DNA of 64,000 nucleotides from Variovorax sp. ZS18.2.2 (GTDB taxonomy: Bacteria > Pseudomonadota > Gammaproteobacteria > Burkholderiales > Burkholderiaceae_C): assembly GCF_024701975.1 (NCBI RefSeq), contig NZ_JANLNM010000004.1, forward strand, positions 434,001-498,000, given 5' to 3'. The notes under the pieces were generated by a model, which did no database searches, was not told where the DNA came from, and was given only the letters and a program-made list of their open reading frames with translations. Made by a program: the position numbers and the translations under genes. Positions 7,931 to 16,531 of the stretch are shown piece after piece; within the stretch, counting starts at the first letter, position 1; each line of letters opens with the position of its first letter.

Positions 7931-9125
7931 AGCCAACGCGGTGCAGGGCGCCGCACCCGCTGCCACCCCGAAGCTGCATGTCGGCTTCCTGAAGAACAAC
8001 CTGCGCGAATACGGCATGCTGATCTCGCTGGTCGCGATCATGGTGCTGTTCCAGGTGCTGACCGATGGCACGCTGCTGCGGCCGCTCAACCTCACCAACC
8101 TGCTGCTGCAGAACAGCTACGTGGTCATCATGGCGCTGGGCATGCTGCTGGTGATCGTGGCGGGGCACATCGACCTGTCGGTGGGTTCGGTGTGCGGCTT
8201 CATCGGCGCGCTCGCGGCGGTGCTGATGGTGGAATATGAATGGCACTTCATACCGACCGCGATCATCAGCATCGCGGCCGGCGCAGTCATTGGCGCCGCG
8301 CAGGGCTGGTTCGTCGCGTTCCGCAAGATCCCGTCGTTCATCGTCACGCTCGCGGGCATGCTGGTGTTCAAGGGGCTCACGCTGGCGCTGCTGGCGGGGC
8401 AGTCGGTGGGGCCGTTTCCGGTCGAGTTCCAGCGGCTCAGCTCAGGCTTCATTCCCGATCCGCTGGGTGGCGACACCTTGCGCACCACCTCGCTGATCGT
8501 GGGCGTGCTGGCCGCTGCGGCGCTGGTGTTCTTCAAGCTGCGCGGACGCGCCAAGCTCAAGGCGCATGGCATGGAGCAGGAGCCCTATGCCTTCTTCCTC
8601 GTGAAGAACCTGTTCTTCGCGGCGATCATTCTTTTCTTCAGCTACCTGCTCTCCACCTACAAGGGCCTGCCCAATGTGCTGGTGGTGATGGCGGTGCTGA
8701 TCGTGGTGTACGACTTCGTCACCAACCGCACGACCATCGGCCGGCGCATCTACGCGCTCGGCGGCAATGAGAAGGCCGCGCGGCTGTCGGGCGTGAAGAC
8801 GCAGCGCCTGGCGTTCCTCACCTTCGTGAACATGGGTGCGCTCGCGGCGCTCGCGGGCCTCGTGTTCGCGGCGCGGCTCAACACGGCCACGCCCAAGGCG
8901 GGCCTCGGATTCGAGCTCGACGTGATCGCGGCCTGCTTCATCGGCGGCGCCTCGGCTTCGGGCGGCGTGGGGCGGGTGATGGGCGCGGTGATCGGCGCCT
9001 TCATCATGGGCGTGATGAACAACGGCATGTCGATCCTGGGGATCGGCATCGACTACCAGCAGGTCATCAAGGGGCTGGTGCTGCTGGCGGCGGTGTTCAT
9101 CGACGTCTACAACAAGAACAAGTAG
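7917..9125 (+). CDS. gguB: Multiple sugar ABC transporter permease GguB
   Basis: This inner-membrane permease of the branched-chain amino acid/ribose type (BPD_transp_2) has 402 residues. It is longer than RbsC-like proteins, as GguB/XylH members are. About ten hydrophobic segments are visible, along with the GHIDLSVGSV motif and a C-terminal GGASASGGVG loop. It forms the channel for ChvE/GguA. The ATG lies inside the 3' end of gguA. A second ATPase gene starts two bases after its stop. Confidence 0.88.
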   Translation: MSQPEANAVQGAAPAATPKLHVGFLKNNLREYGMLISLVAIMVLFQVLTDGTLLRPLNLTNLLLQNSYVVIMALGMLLVIVAGHIDLSVGSVCGFIGALAAVLMVEYEWHFIPTAIISIAAGAVIGAAQGWFVAFRKIPSFIVTLAGMLVFKGLTLALLAGQSVGPFPVEFQRLSSGFIPDPLGGDTLRTTSLIVGVLAAAALVFFKLRGRAKLKAHGMEQEPYAFFLVKNLFFAAIILFFSYLLSTYKGLPNVLVVMAVLIVVYDFVTNRTTIGRRIYALGGNEKAARLSGVKTQRLAFLTFVNMGALAALAGLVFAARLNTATPKAGLGFELDVIAACFIGGASASGGVGRVMGAVIGAFIMGVMNNGMSILGIGIDYQQVIKGLVLLAAVFIDVYNKNK

Positions 9126-9127
9126 AC

Positions 9128-10648
9128 ATGGCCGACTCCAGCGCCGCACCCGTGCTCGAACTGCGGGGCATCCACAAGCAGTTCGGCGGCATCTCCGTGC
9201 TGAACGACGTGCAGCTCAAGCTCTACCCGGGCGAGGTGCATGCGCTGATGGGGCAGAACGGCGCGGGCAAGTCGACGCTCATCAAGGTGCTCACCGGCGT
9301 GTTGCCCTCGAGCGGTGGCGAGATGTTCCTGGGTGGTGAGGCCATCCGGCCCGGCTCGCCGCTGGAGGCGCAGAAGCTGGGCATCAGCACGGTCTACCAG
9401 GAGGTGAACCTGTGCCCGAACCTCTCGGTGGCGGAGAACGTGTTTGCGGGGCGCTATCCGCGCTGCAGCGCGATGCAGGGTTTTCGCATCGACTGGGCGG
9501 CGGTGAATCACCGGGCAGAAGAGCTGCTGGCGCGCATCGGGCTCGATATCGACGTGACGCGCTTGCTGTCGAGCTATTCGGTCGCGGTGCAGCAGATGGT
9601 GGCGATTGCGCGCGCGCTCGGCGTGTCGTCGAAGGTGCTGATCCTCGATGAGCCGACATCGAGCCTGGATGACGACGAGGTCGAGAAGCTGTTCGAGGTG
9701 CTGCGGCGGCTGCGCGGCGAAGGGCTCGCGATCGTGTTCGTGACGCACTTTCTGAACCAGATGTACGCGGTGTCGGACCGCATCACGGTGCTGCGCAATG
9801 GCAACTGGGTGGGCGAGTGGCGCGCTGCGGATCTCGGGCCGCAAGCGCTGATTGCGGCGATGCTGGGGCGCGAGTTGGCGGCGCAATCTGCGCGACCTGC
9901 CGCACTGCCGGCATTCGATGAAGCGGCGCCCGCCTTGCTGCAAACCGAAGGGCTGGGTCAAGCGGGACAGTTGCAGGCGACCGATCTGCGCGTGCGTGCC
10001 GGCGAGGTCGTCGGCATCGCCGGGCTGCTGGGCGCGGGTCGCACCGAACTCGCACGCCTGCTGTTCGGGCTCGAATCGCCCGACCGTGGTGTGTTGAAGA
10101 TCGATGGTCGCTACGTCAGTTTCTCGAATCCGGCCGATGCGATCCGAGAAGGGATCGCGCTGTGCCCCGAAGAGCGAAAGACCGACGGAATCGTGGCCGA
10201 GTTGTCAGTGCGCGAGAACATCGCGCTGGCATTGCAGGCGCGCCTCGGCACGCGGAAGTTTCTTTCGCATGCGGAGCAGACCGCCATGGCCGAGCGCTTC
10301 GTCGCCTCGCTGGGCATCAAGACAGCGAGCGTCGAGACCCCCATCGGCCTGCTCTCGGGTGGCAACCAGCAGAAAGCCATGATCGCGCGCTGGCTCGCGA
10401 CCGAGCCGCGCCTGTTGATCCTCGACGAGCCCACGCGCGGCATCGACGTGGCGGCCAAGCAGGAAATCATGGAAGAGATCCTGCGGCTCGCCCGTGCGGG
10501 CATGGCGGTGATCTTCATCTCGTCGGAGATGAGCGAGGTGGTGCGCGTGGGGCATCGCATCGTGGTGCTGCGGGACCGGCAGAAGGTGGGCGAGCTGCCG
10601 GGGGGCTCCACCGAGGACGAGGTCTACGAAATGATTGCCGCGACATGA
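9128..10648 (+). CDS. ytfR: Sugar ABC transporter ATP-binding protein, YtfR-like
   Basis: This is a second duplicated sugar ATPase of 506 residues. It has Walker A GQNGAGKST near residue 42, a second-domain GLLGAGRTE and a LSGGNQQK signature near residue 400. It starts two bases after gguB. By position and permease partners it belongs to the YtfQ-YtfR-YtfT-YjfF importer rather than to GguB. A ~145-bp non-coding stretch rich in a short inverted repeat separates it from its permease gene. Confidence 0.85.
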   Translation: MADSSAAPVLELRGIHKQFGGISVLNDVQLKLYPGEVHALMGQNGAGKSTLIKVLTGVLPSSGGEMFLGGEAIRPGSPLEAQKLGISTVYQEVNLCPNLSVAENVFAGRYPRCSAMQGFRIDWAAVNHRAEELLARIGLDIDVTRLLSSYSVAVQQMVAIARALGVSSKVLILDEPTSSLDDDEVEKLFEVLRRLRGEGLAIVFVTHFLNQMYAVSDRITVLRNGNWVGEWRAADLGPQALIAAMLGRELAAQSARPAALPAFDEAAPALLQTEGLGQAGQLQATDLRVRAGEVVGIAGLLGAGRTELARLLFGLESPDRGVLKIDGRYVSFSNPADAIREGIALCPEERKTDGIVAELSVRENIALALQARLGTRKFLSHAEQTAMAERFVASLGIKTASVETPIGLLSGGNQQKAMIARWLATEPRLLILDEPTRGIDVAAKQEIMEEILRLARAGMAVIFISSEMSEVVRVGHRIVVLRDRQKVGELPGGSTEDEVYEMIAAT

Positions 10649-10667
10649 GCTACGCACTCCTCTGGCC

Positions 10668-10788
10668 CTTCTCCCTCCCCCGCTGGGGGAGGGCCGGGGT
10701 GGGGGCAAGCGGCCTTCACCGCTGCACAGCGTTCGAGGCCGCCTGCCCCCATCCCAACCTTCCCCCAAAGGGGGAAGGAGCAAGGCAG
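10668..10788. repeat. Two inverted copies of a ~45-bp GC-rich hairpin repeat
   Basis: A unit with an internal hairpin (CCTCCCCCGCTGGGGGAGG at 10674-10692) followed by GGGGTGGGGGCAAGC lies at 10668-10713. A diverged reverse-complement copy (hairpin CCTTCCCCCAAAGGGGGAAGG) lies at 10744-10788. This repeat type (CCCTCACCCCAGCCCTCTCCC family) is common between genes in many proteobacteria. The pair interrupts the ABC operon between ytfR and ytfT, and the second copy ends near the ytfT ribosome site. Confidence 0.7.
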
Positions 10789-10793
10789 ACCAG

Positions 10794-11828
10794 ATGAACC
10801 GCCTCTCGTCCCTCATGAGCCATCGCCTCGCCTGGCCCATCGTCACATTGCTGCTCCTGCTCTCAATCAACACCGCCTTCAACGCCAGCTTCCTGCACCT
10901 CGAATGGCGCGAAGGCCATCTCTACGGCAGCCTGATCGACATCCTCAACCGCGCGGCGCCGCTCGTGCTGGTCTCGCTCGGCATGACGCTCGTGATCGCC
11001 ACGCGCGGCATCGACATCTCGGTCGGCGCGGTGGTCGCCATTGCGGCATCGGTCGCGGCCTGGATGATTGGCGGTTCGGTGACCAGCGACGTAAGCCGCT
11101 TCCCGATGCCCCTCGCGATCCTCGCGGCCATCGGTGTCGCATTGCTGTGCGGCCTGTGGAACGGGCTGCTGGTCGCGAAGGTCGGCATGCAGCCGATCAT
11201 CGCGACGCTGATCCTCATGGTGGCAGGGCGCGGCATCGCACAGCTCATTTCGGACGGGCAGATCATCACGATCTACTACAAGCCCTTCTTCTTCCTCGGC
11301 AGCGGCTACCTGCTGGGCCTGCCGTTCTCGCTGTTCATCGTGGCGGCGGTGTTCGTGCTGCTGTACCTCGCGATCACGCGCACGGCGCTGGGGCTCTTCA
11401 TCCAGGCGGTGGGCATCAACCCGACGGCCGCGCGTGTCGCGGGCATCCAGGCACGGCGGCTCGTCGTCGGCGCGTACGCGTTCTGCGGCGTGTGCGCGGG
11501 CGTGGCAGGTTTGCTGATCAGCTCTAACGTCAAGAGCGCGGACGGCAACAACGCGGGCCAATTGCTGGAGCTCGATGCGATCCTCGCGGTCACGCTCGGT
11601 GGCACGGCGCTCACGGGCGGGCGCTTCAGCCTCATGGGCAGCGTGATCGGCGCGCTGATCATCCAGACGCTGACCTACGCGATCTATTCGCTGGGCGTGC
11701 CGCCCGAGATCAACCTCGTGGTGAAGGCGGTGGTGGTGTTCGTGGTGATGCTGCTGCAGTCGCCGGAGTTCAGGGCGGAGGTGCGGTCGCTGGTGCAGCG
11801 GCCGGCGCATGAAGGGGGGCGGGCATGA
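10794..11828 (+). CDS. ytfT: Sugar ABC transporter permease, YtfT-like
   Basis: This inner-membrane permease has 344 residues and eight to ten predicted membrane segments. It has the RGIDISVGAVVAI motif of the ribose/galactofuranose permease family and the C-terminal GGTALTGGRFS loop. The ATG at 10794 follows GGAAGGAG by about 14 bases, a long spacing set by the repeat element just upstream. An internal ATG at 10815 has no better site. Its stop overlaps the ATG of yjfF by four bases (ATGA), so the two permeases are probably made together as a heterodimer. Confidence 0.85.
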   Translation: MNRLSSLMSHRLAWPIVTLLLLLSINTAFNASFLHLEWREGHLYGSLIDILNRAAPLVLVSLGMTLVIATRGIDISVGAVVAIAASVAAWMIGGSVTSDVSRFPMPLAILAAIGVALLCGLWNGLLVAKVGMQPIIATLILMVAGRGIAQLISDGQIITIYYKPFFFLGSGYLLGLPFSLFIVAAVFVLLYLAITRTALGLFIQAVGINPTAARVAGIQARRLVVGAYAFCGVCAGVAGLLISSNVKSADGNNAGQLLELDAILAVTLGGTALTGGRFSLMGSVIGALIIQTLTYAIYSLGVPPEINLVVKAVVVFVVMLLQSPEFRAEVRSLVQRPAHEGGRA

Positions 11829-12865
11829 GTGCGGTGATCGAGACCAGCGCTGCACCCTCACCCCAGCCCTCTCCCGCGCGCGGGAGAGGGGGCAAGACAG
11901 GGCTCAATCCGAAATACCTGCCGTTGACGGCGACCATCTCGCTCTTCATGCTGATGGCAACGCTGGGCTCGGTGTTCTACGACGGCTTCTTCTCGGCGCA
12001 GGTGTTCCTCAACCTGCTGATCGACAACGCGTTCCTCATCGTCGTCGCGGTCGGCATGACCTTCGTGATTCTCTCGGGCGGCATCGATCTCTCGGTGGGC
12101 TCGGTGATCGCGCTCACGACGATGGTGTCGGCCTCGCTGGTCGAAAAGCACGGGTGGAGCCCGGCCATCGTGATTCCGCTGGTGCTGGCGATGGGCACTG
12201 CGTTCGGCGCGTTCATGGGCCTGCTCATCGAGCGCTTCCGGCTGCAGCCCTTCATCGTCACGCTCGCGGGCATGTTCCTCGCGCGCGGGCTCTGCTATCT
12301 CATCAGCATCGATTCGATCAGCATCACCAACGAGTTCTACTCGGAGGTCTCGCAGATCCGCATTCCGATCTGGGGCGAGGCTTCGGTCTCGATCAGCGCG
12401 GTGATCGCCATCGTGGTGCTGTTGGCCGCGGTGTTCATCGCGCACTGCACGCCTTTCGGCCGTGCGGTGTACGCCATCGGCGGCAGCGAGCATTCGGCCA
12501 TGCTGATGGGCCTGCCGGTGCGCCGCACGCTCGTGGGCGTGTACACGCTCTCGGGTTTCTGCTCGGCGCTGGCGGGCGTGATCTTCACCTTCTACATGCT
12601 CTCGGGCTACGGCCTGCATGCGCTCGGGCTGGAGCTCGACGCCATCGCGGCGGTGGTGATCGGCGGCACGCTGCTCACCGGCGGCGTGGGCTATGTGGCG
12701 GGCACGCTCTTCGGCGTGCTGATGCTCGGGATCATCCAGACGCTGATTTCCTTCGATGGCACGCTGAGTTCGTGGTGGACGCGCATCGTCGTCGGCGCGC
12801 TGCTCTTCGTGTTCTGCCTGCTGCAACGCTTCTTCACCTCGCGTGCGCCCCGTCATTCCCACTGA
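11825..12865 (+). CDS. yjfF: Sugar ABC transporter permease, YjfF-like
   Basis: This permease of 346 residues pairs with YtfT. It has the VGMTFVILSGGIDLSVGSV motif around residues 75-95 and a GGTLLTGGVGYVAGT loop near the C-terminus. Its first ~30 residues are unlike other YjfF proteins: bases 11859-11893 are a copy of a dispersed hairpin repeat read as coding sequence (PSPQPSPARGRG). The ATG overlaps the ytfT stop by four bases. The L-KDA dehydratase gene follows 16 bases after its stop. Confidence 0.85.
   Translation: MSAVIETSAAPSPQPSPARGRGGKTGLNPKYLPLTATISLFMLMATLGSVFYDGFFSAQVFLNLLIDNAFLIVVAVGMTFVILSGGIDLSVGSVIALTTMVSASLVEKHGWSPAIVIPLVLAMGTAFGAFMGLLIERFRLQPFIVTLAGMFLARGLCYLISIDSISITNEFYSEVSQIRIPIWGEASVSISAVIAIVVLLAAVFIAHCTPFGRAVYAIGGSEHSAMLMGLPVRRTLVGVYTLSGFCSALAGVIFTFYMLSGYGLHALGLELDAIAAVVIGGTLLTGGVGYVAGTLFGVLMLGIIQTLISFDGTLSSWWTRIVVGALLFVFCLLQRFFTSRAPRHSH
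11859..11893. repeat. Dispersed hairpin repeat translated within the yjfF N-terminus
   Basis: CCCTCTCCC and GGGAGAGGG flank a CGCGCG-rich centre (11876-11899 region), preceded by CCCTCACCCCAG. This is a third copy of the repeat at 10668-10788, here lying in the reading frame of yjfF and adding a Pro/Arg/Gly-rich stretch ahead of the first membrane segment. Confidence 0.65.
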
Positions 12866-12881
12866 TCGATCTACATCCCCC

Positions 12882-13799
12882 ATGACTCCCAGATACCGCG
12901 GCATCTTCCCGGTGGTGCCGACCACCTTCACCGAACAGGGCGCGCTCGACCTCGAAAGCCAGAAGCGCTGCGTCGATTTCATGATCGACGCGGGCTCCGA
13001 CGGGCTGTGCATCCTTGCGAATTTCTCGGAGCAGTTCGTGCTGTCGGACGAGGAACGCGAGGTGCTCACACGCACGATGCTCGAGCACGTGAAGGGCCGT
13101 GTGCCGGTGATCGTGACCACCACGCACTACAGCACCAAGGTGTGCGCCGAGCGCAGCCGCCGCGCACAGGACATGGGCGCGGCGATGCTGATGGTGATGC
13201 CGCCGTATCACGGTGCGACCTTCCGCGTGCCCGAGCCGCAGATCTTCGAGTTCTATGCACGGCTCTCCGATGCGGTGAGCATTCCGATCATGATCCAGGA
13301 TGCGCCCGCGAGCGGCACGGTGCTGTCGGCGCCGTTCCTTGCGCGCATGGCCAAGGAGATCGAACACGTCGCGTACTTCAAGATCGAAACGGCCGGTGCG
13401 GCCGCGAAGCTGCGCGAGCTGATCCGTCTGGGCGGCGACGCCATCGAAGGCCCGTGGGACGGCGAGGAAGCCATCACGCTGATGCCCGATCTCGATGCCG
13501 GCGCGACCGGCTCGATGACCGGCGGCGGCTATCCCGATGGCATCCGCCCGATCATCGAGGCGCACCGCGCGGGCGACCGCGACAAGGCCTGCGCACTCTA
13601 CCAGCAGTGGCTGCCGCTCATCAACTACGAGAACCGGCAGGCAGGTCTCCTGGCCTGCAAGTCGCTCATGAAGGAGGGCGGCGTGATCGCTTGCGAGGCA
13701 CCGCGGCATCCGCTGCCGGCGATGCATCCCGCGACGCGCGCAGGCCTGATCGAGACTGCGAAGCGGCTCGATCCGCTGGTACTGCGCTGGGCGCGATAG
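12882..13799 (+). CDS. araD: L-2-keto-3-deoxyarabonate dehydratase (DapA/NAL superfamily)
   Basis: This class I aldolase-fold enzyme (305 residues) closely follows the pattern I recall for Azospirillum L-KDA dehydratase: RGIFPVVPTTF start, DAGSDGLCILANFSEQF, YFKIE with the Schiff-base Lys, and EGPWDGEEAITL. It would turn L-2-keto-3-deoxyarabonate into 2-oxoglutarate semialdehyde, the substrate of the aldehyde dehydrogenase that opens the operon. It is last in the operon. Its 3' end overlaps the convergent LysR gene by 134 bases. araD here is the oxidative-pathway name, not the E. coli ribulose-phosphate epimerase. Confidence 0.88.
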   Translation: MTPRYRGIFPVVPTTFTEQGALDLESQKRCVDFMIDAGSDGLCILANFSEQFVLSDEEREVLTRTMLEHVKGRVPVIVTTTHYSTKVCAERSRRAQDMGAAMLMVMPPYHGATFRVPEPQIFEFYARLSDAVSIPIMIQDAPASGTVLSAPFLARMAKEIEHVAYFKIETAGAAAKLRELIRLGGDAIEGPWDGEEAITLMPDLDAGATGSMTGGGYPDGIRPIIEAHRAGDRDKACALYQQWLPLINYENRQAGLLACKSLMKEGGVIACEAPRHPLPAMHPATRAGLIETAKRLDPLVLRWAR

Positions 13800-14715
13800 C
13801 CAGTTCGCTGTCCTCGACGAAGTAGGGCGCGAGGATCTCGGTCAGCCAGTTCATCACCGCAAGCACGCGCGGCGCGAGCTGGCGCCGGTTGACGTACACC
13901 AGCGACACCGGCATCGGACGCGCGGTGAACGCCGGCATCACCTGCACGAGCGAGCCGGCCGCAAAGCAGGGCAGCAGGCCGCCGATCGGCGCCTGGATCA
14001 GCCCGAGGCCCGCGACCGCCGCGGCGTTGTAGGCGTCGGTGCCGTTCACCGTGACGAGGGAGCGCACCGGCTGCATCCGGTAGCGGCCCTGGGTCGCGTC
14101 GAAGTATTCCCAGCCCGCGTCGTTCGGCGAGAGGGTCTGCGCGAAATGCACGATGCGGTGCTGCGCGAGGTCAGCCAGCGTCTGCGGCGTGCCGTGCGCC
14201 TGCAGGTAGGCCGGGCTGGCGGCATTGGCCATCCGCATGAAACCGAGCGGCCGCGCGACCAGTTCGGAGTCGCCCAGCACGCCCGCGCGCAGTACGCAGT
14301 CGAAGCCCTCGTTCACCAGGTCGACGCGGCGGTCGGTGGTGCTGATGCCGATCTCCAGCGCGGGATGCCGCGCGAGAAATTCGGGCAGGCGCGGAATGAC
14401 GAGGTCGCGCGCCACGGTGGCCGGCAGGTCGATGCGCAGGCGCCCGGTCAGGCCGCCGGTGTCCGCGCGGAACATGGTGGTGAGCTGCTCGCCTTCGGCG
14501 AGATAGTCCTTGCAGCGGTCGAGAAAGCGCTCGCCGTCTTCGGTGAGGCGCACGCTGCGTGTGGTGCGCTGCAGGAGCCGCGTGCCGAGGCGCTCTTCGA
14601 GGTGCTGCACGGCGACCGAGACGCGTGCGCGGGTCAGGCCGAGCTGGTCCGCGGCGCGGCTGAAGCTCGCGAGCTCGGCGACCCTCGCGAAGATGCGCAG
14701 TTCGTCGGTGTTCAT
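13666..14715 (-). CDS. LysR-family transcriptional regulator of the adjacent SDR gene
   Basis: This regulator has 349 residues, about 45 more than usual. The N-terminal helix-turn-helix (ASFSRAADQLGLTRARVSVAV, residues 16-36) and effector domain are normal for the CrgA/DmlR-type LysR group. The extra C-terminal tail is Arg/Ser/Ala-rich and is encoded antisense to the last 134 bases of araD, which suggests loss of an ancestral stop codon. The gene is divergent from the SDR at 14836, its likely target. Confidence 0.87.
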   Translation of the reverse strand: MNTDELRIFARVAELASFSRAADQLGLTRARVSVAVQHLEERLGTRLLQRTTRSVRLTEDGERFLDRCKDYLAEGEQLTTMFRADTGGLTGRLRIDLPATVARDLVIPRLPEFLARHPALEIGISTTDRRVDLVNEGFDCVLRAGVLGDSELVARPLGFMRMANAASPAYLQAHGTPQTLADLAQHRIVHFAQTLSPNDAGWEYFDATQGRYRMQPVRSLVTVNGTDAYNAAAVAGLGLIQAPIGGLLPCFAAGSLVQVMPAFTARPMPVSLVYVNRRQLAPRVLAVMNWLTEILAPYFVEDSELAIAPSAVPADRAASQSRSGLRASRDASPAADAAVPRKRSRRPPS

Positions 14716-14835
14716 GGCGGCAGATTGTTTCTCTTGTGGATAACAGTGTGCGTAGTTTGGCGGAATTTATCTTTCTGCCGGTAATTTTTAAAGTCCACCC
14801 ATCGATCCACCGATCAATTACCCAAGGACTTTGAA
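14716..14835. promoter_or_regulatory. Divergent LysR/SDR intergenic region
   Basis: This 120-bp AT-richer stretch lies between divergent LysR and SDR genes. AAGGA eight bases before the SDR ATG is its ribosome site. GGCGGAATTTATC and a nearby TTTCTGCC form a loose inverted pair at 14758-14781 that could be a LysR site. This is a weak inference. Confidence 0.4.
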
Positions 14836-15615
14836 ATGACCGCTTCCACCATCTCCAACCCTTCTCGCATCGCACTCATCACCGGCGGCAGCCGCGGCCT
14901 CGGCCGCAGCGCCGCGCTGGCGCTCGCCGCAGACGGCGTCGATGTGATCCTGACCTACGTGTCGAACGAAGCCAGCGCGCAGGCGGTGGTGTCCGATATC
15001 GAGGCGAAAGGGCGCCGCGCCGTCGCATTGCAACTCGACGTCGGCGACAGCACAGCCTTTGCCGCGTTTGCGGATTCAGTGAAAGCGGCACTGGCGGCCA
15101 CCTGGCAGCGAGAGCGCTTCGACTTTCTGGTGAACAACACCGGCGTCGGCCTGCACGTGAACTTCGAGGACATGACCGAAGCGCAGTTCGACACGCTCTA
15201 CAACATCCACTTCAAGGGCACGTACTTCCTCACGCAGAAGCTGCTGCCGCTCATCAACGACGGCGGGCGCATCGTCAACGTGTCGACGGGGCTCACGCGC
15301 TTCGCCATGGAAGGCGCTTCGGCCTATGCCGCGATGAAGGGCGCCGTGGAAGTGCTGACGCGCTACCTCGCCAAGGAACTCGGCAAGCGCGGCATCGCGG
15401 CGAACACGATCGCACCGGGTGCGATCGAGACCGACTTCAGCGGGGGCATGGTGCGCGACAACGCACAGGTGAACGCGATGGTCGCGGGCTTCACCGCGCT
15501 CGGACGCGCGGGCAAGCCCGACGACATCGGCGGTGCGATCGCGGGCTTGCTGGGGGAGGGGAGTCGCTGGGTGAATGCCCAGCGCATCGAGGTGTCGGGC
15601 GGGATGCTCGTCTGA
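14836..15615 (+). CDS. SDR family NAD(P)-dependent oxidoreductase
   Basis: This is a classical short-chain dehydrogenase of 259 residues. It has the cofactor motif TGGSRGLG near residue 16, NNTG in place of NNAG, a catalytic Ser in VNVSTG and the YAAMK pair. The C-terminal GGMLV end is usual. The likely reaction is reversible oxidation of an alcohol or reduction of a ketone; the substrate is unknown. It is controlled most likely by the divergent LysR protein. Its stop codon lies in the left arm of a terminator hairpin. Confidence 0.85.
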   Translation: MTASTISNPSRIALITGGSRGLGRSAALALAADGVDVILTYVSNEASAQAVVSDIEAKGRRAVALQLDVGDSTAFAAFADSVKAALAATWQRERFDFLVNNTGVGLHVNFEDMTEAQFDTLYNIHFKGTYFLTQKLLPLINDGGRIVNVSTGLTRFAMEGASAYAAMKGAVEVLTRYLAKELGKRGIAANTIAPGAIETDFSGGMVRDNAQVNAMVAGFTALGRAGKPDDIGGAIAGLLGEGSRWVNAQRIEVSGGMLV

Positions 15616-15650
15616 ACGGCACCCCGGCGACGGGGGCGTTCAGTCTTTTT
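15613..15650 (+). terminator. Rho-independent terminator whose stem contains both convergent stop codons
   Basis: TGAACG (15613-15618) pairs with CGTTCA (15637-15642). CCCCG/CGGGG and one further pair extend the stem to about 12 bp with two bulges and a GCGA tetraloop. TTTTT follows at 15646-15650. The stop codon of the SDR gene and that of the convergent small gene form the two ends of the stem. The T-tract supports termination on the plus strand. Confidence 0.7.
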
Positions 15651-15894
15651 CGAGTTCGGAGACCTGCAGCGACAGGTCGAACAGCTTGGACTTGCTGGCG
15701 TAGTAGCGGTCGAGCCGCCATTCCTTCAGGATGTTCATGGCGAGCTCGAAGCTCTTGTAGTCGAGGGAGTAGAGCGTGACCAGCTCGAAGCTGTGTTCGG
15801 ACTCCAGGGCCAACACGAGTTGGGCCAGGATCTTGGCCGATTCGTTGGCCGGGTCCGTTTCTATGAATCGGCGAGCGACCTTGATGGCATTCAT
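15640..15894 (-). CDS. Small conserved protein of unknown function
   Basis: This predicted cytoplasmic protein of 84 residues has no signal peptide or recognised motif. It is mostly helical by composition (MNAIKVARRFIETDPAN start, Leu/Glu-rich centre, SELEKD end). The ATG at 15894 is preceded by GAGG about eleven bases away; a longer frame to 15972 is less likely because its added residues are low-complexity. Convergent with the SDR and sharing its terminator hairpin. I do not recognise the family. Confidence 0.6.
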   Translation of the reverse strand: MNAIKVARRFIETDPANESAKILAQLVLALESEHSFELVTLYSLDYKSFELAMNILKEWRLDRYYASKSKLFDLSLQVSELEKD

Positions 15895-16046
15895 GGGAAA
15901 GAGTTCCTCGGTGGGCAGGGACCGAGAACTATAGCTAGCACGGGATGGCCTTTTATGACAATCTCGTGACAATCAAGGCCATCGCCCGGAGGCCGGGGCC
16001 TCCCGCCGCCCAAAGCGAATGCCTATGGCTTCATTTGCGTGCCAAC

Positions 16047-16502
16047 TCAGCGGATCGGCGCCGGCATCGGCGCGATGATGATCGGCGCCGGAGCCGGTGC
16101 AGGCATCACGGCGGGTGCCGGCATCACGACCGTGGTGACCGATTCGCGGATCACGCCGCCGCCCATCACGCTGCCTTCGACACTGGCGCTGGTGTTGCCT
16201 GCGCCGCCGAGCACGCGGGCTTCGCAATCCCTGCGATCACCGGGCGACTACTGCAGGCCGCAGCGCGCGAGCGCATTGGCGCGGTAGTCGGGTGCGCCGG
16301 TCAGGCCGCCGCGCGCGGCTTCCTGGCGGGCGGCGCCGGCTTCGCGGATGCAGGCTGCGCGGTCTTGCTGGTTGTGGCCGCAGACCGAGAGCTCCTGCTG
16401 GTAGATGCCGCCACGGCCGCTTTGTGCGGTGGCCAGGGTGGCGCTGGCCATGCCGCCGACGGCGAGCAGGGCGATGAAGATCGAACGGGTGTTGCTTTTC
16501 AT
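16047..16502 (-). pseudogene. Secreted Cys-containing small protein interrupted by an in-frame TAG
   Basis: The frame starts at ATG 16502 with AGGAG six bases upstream and encodes a signal peptide (cleavage near ATAQS). A body with CGHNQQDRAACIREAGAARQEA and NALARCGLQ follows. A TAG at 16248-16250 stops it after 84 residues. The same frame then continues for another 66 codons to a TGA at 16047, with DCEAR, GSVMGGGVIRE and a Pro-rich tail that align with the intact neighbour at 16532-16942. So it is either a nonsense pseudogene or a truncated protein. The 37 bp at 16143-16179 are identical to 16574-16610 in the paralogue. Confidence 0.7.
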
Positions 16503-16531
16503 GATGTTCTCCTGGGAGGGATCAGAGCAAA

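Noticed and set aside
10668..10788. CRISPR-like or regulatory array
   Set aside because: Only two inverted copies, no spacers and no cas genes; fits a dispersed intergenic repeat.
10635..10793. Longer ytfT starting at TTG 10635
   Set aside because: The extra 53 codons are made of two hairpin repeats and have no similarity to permeases; ATG 10794 is better.
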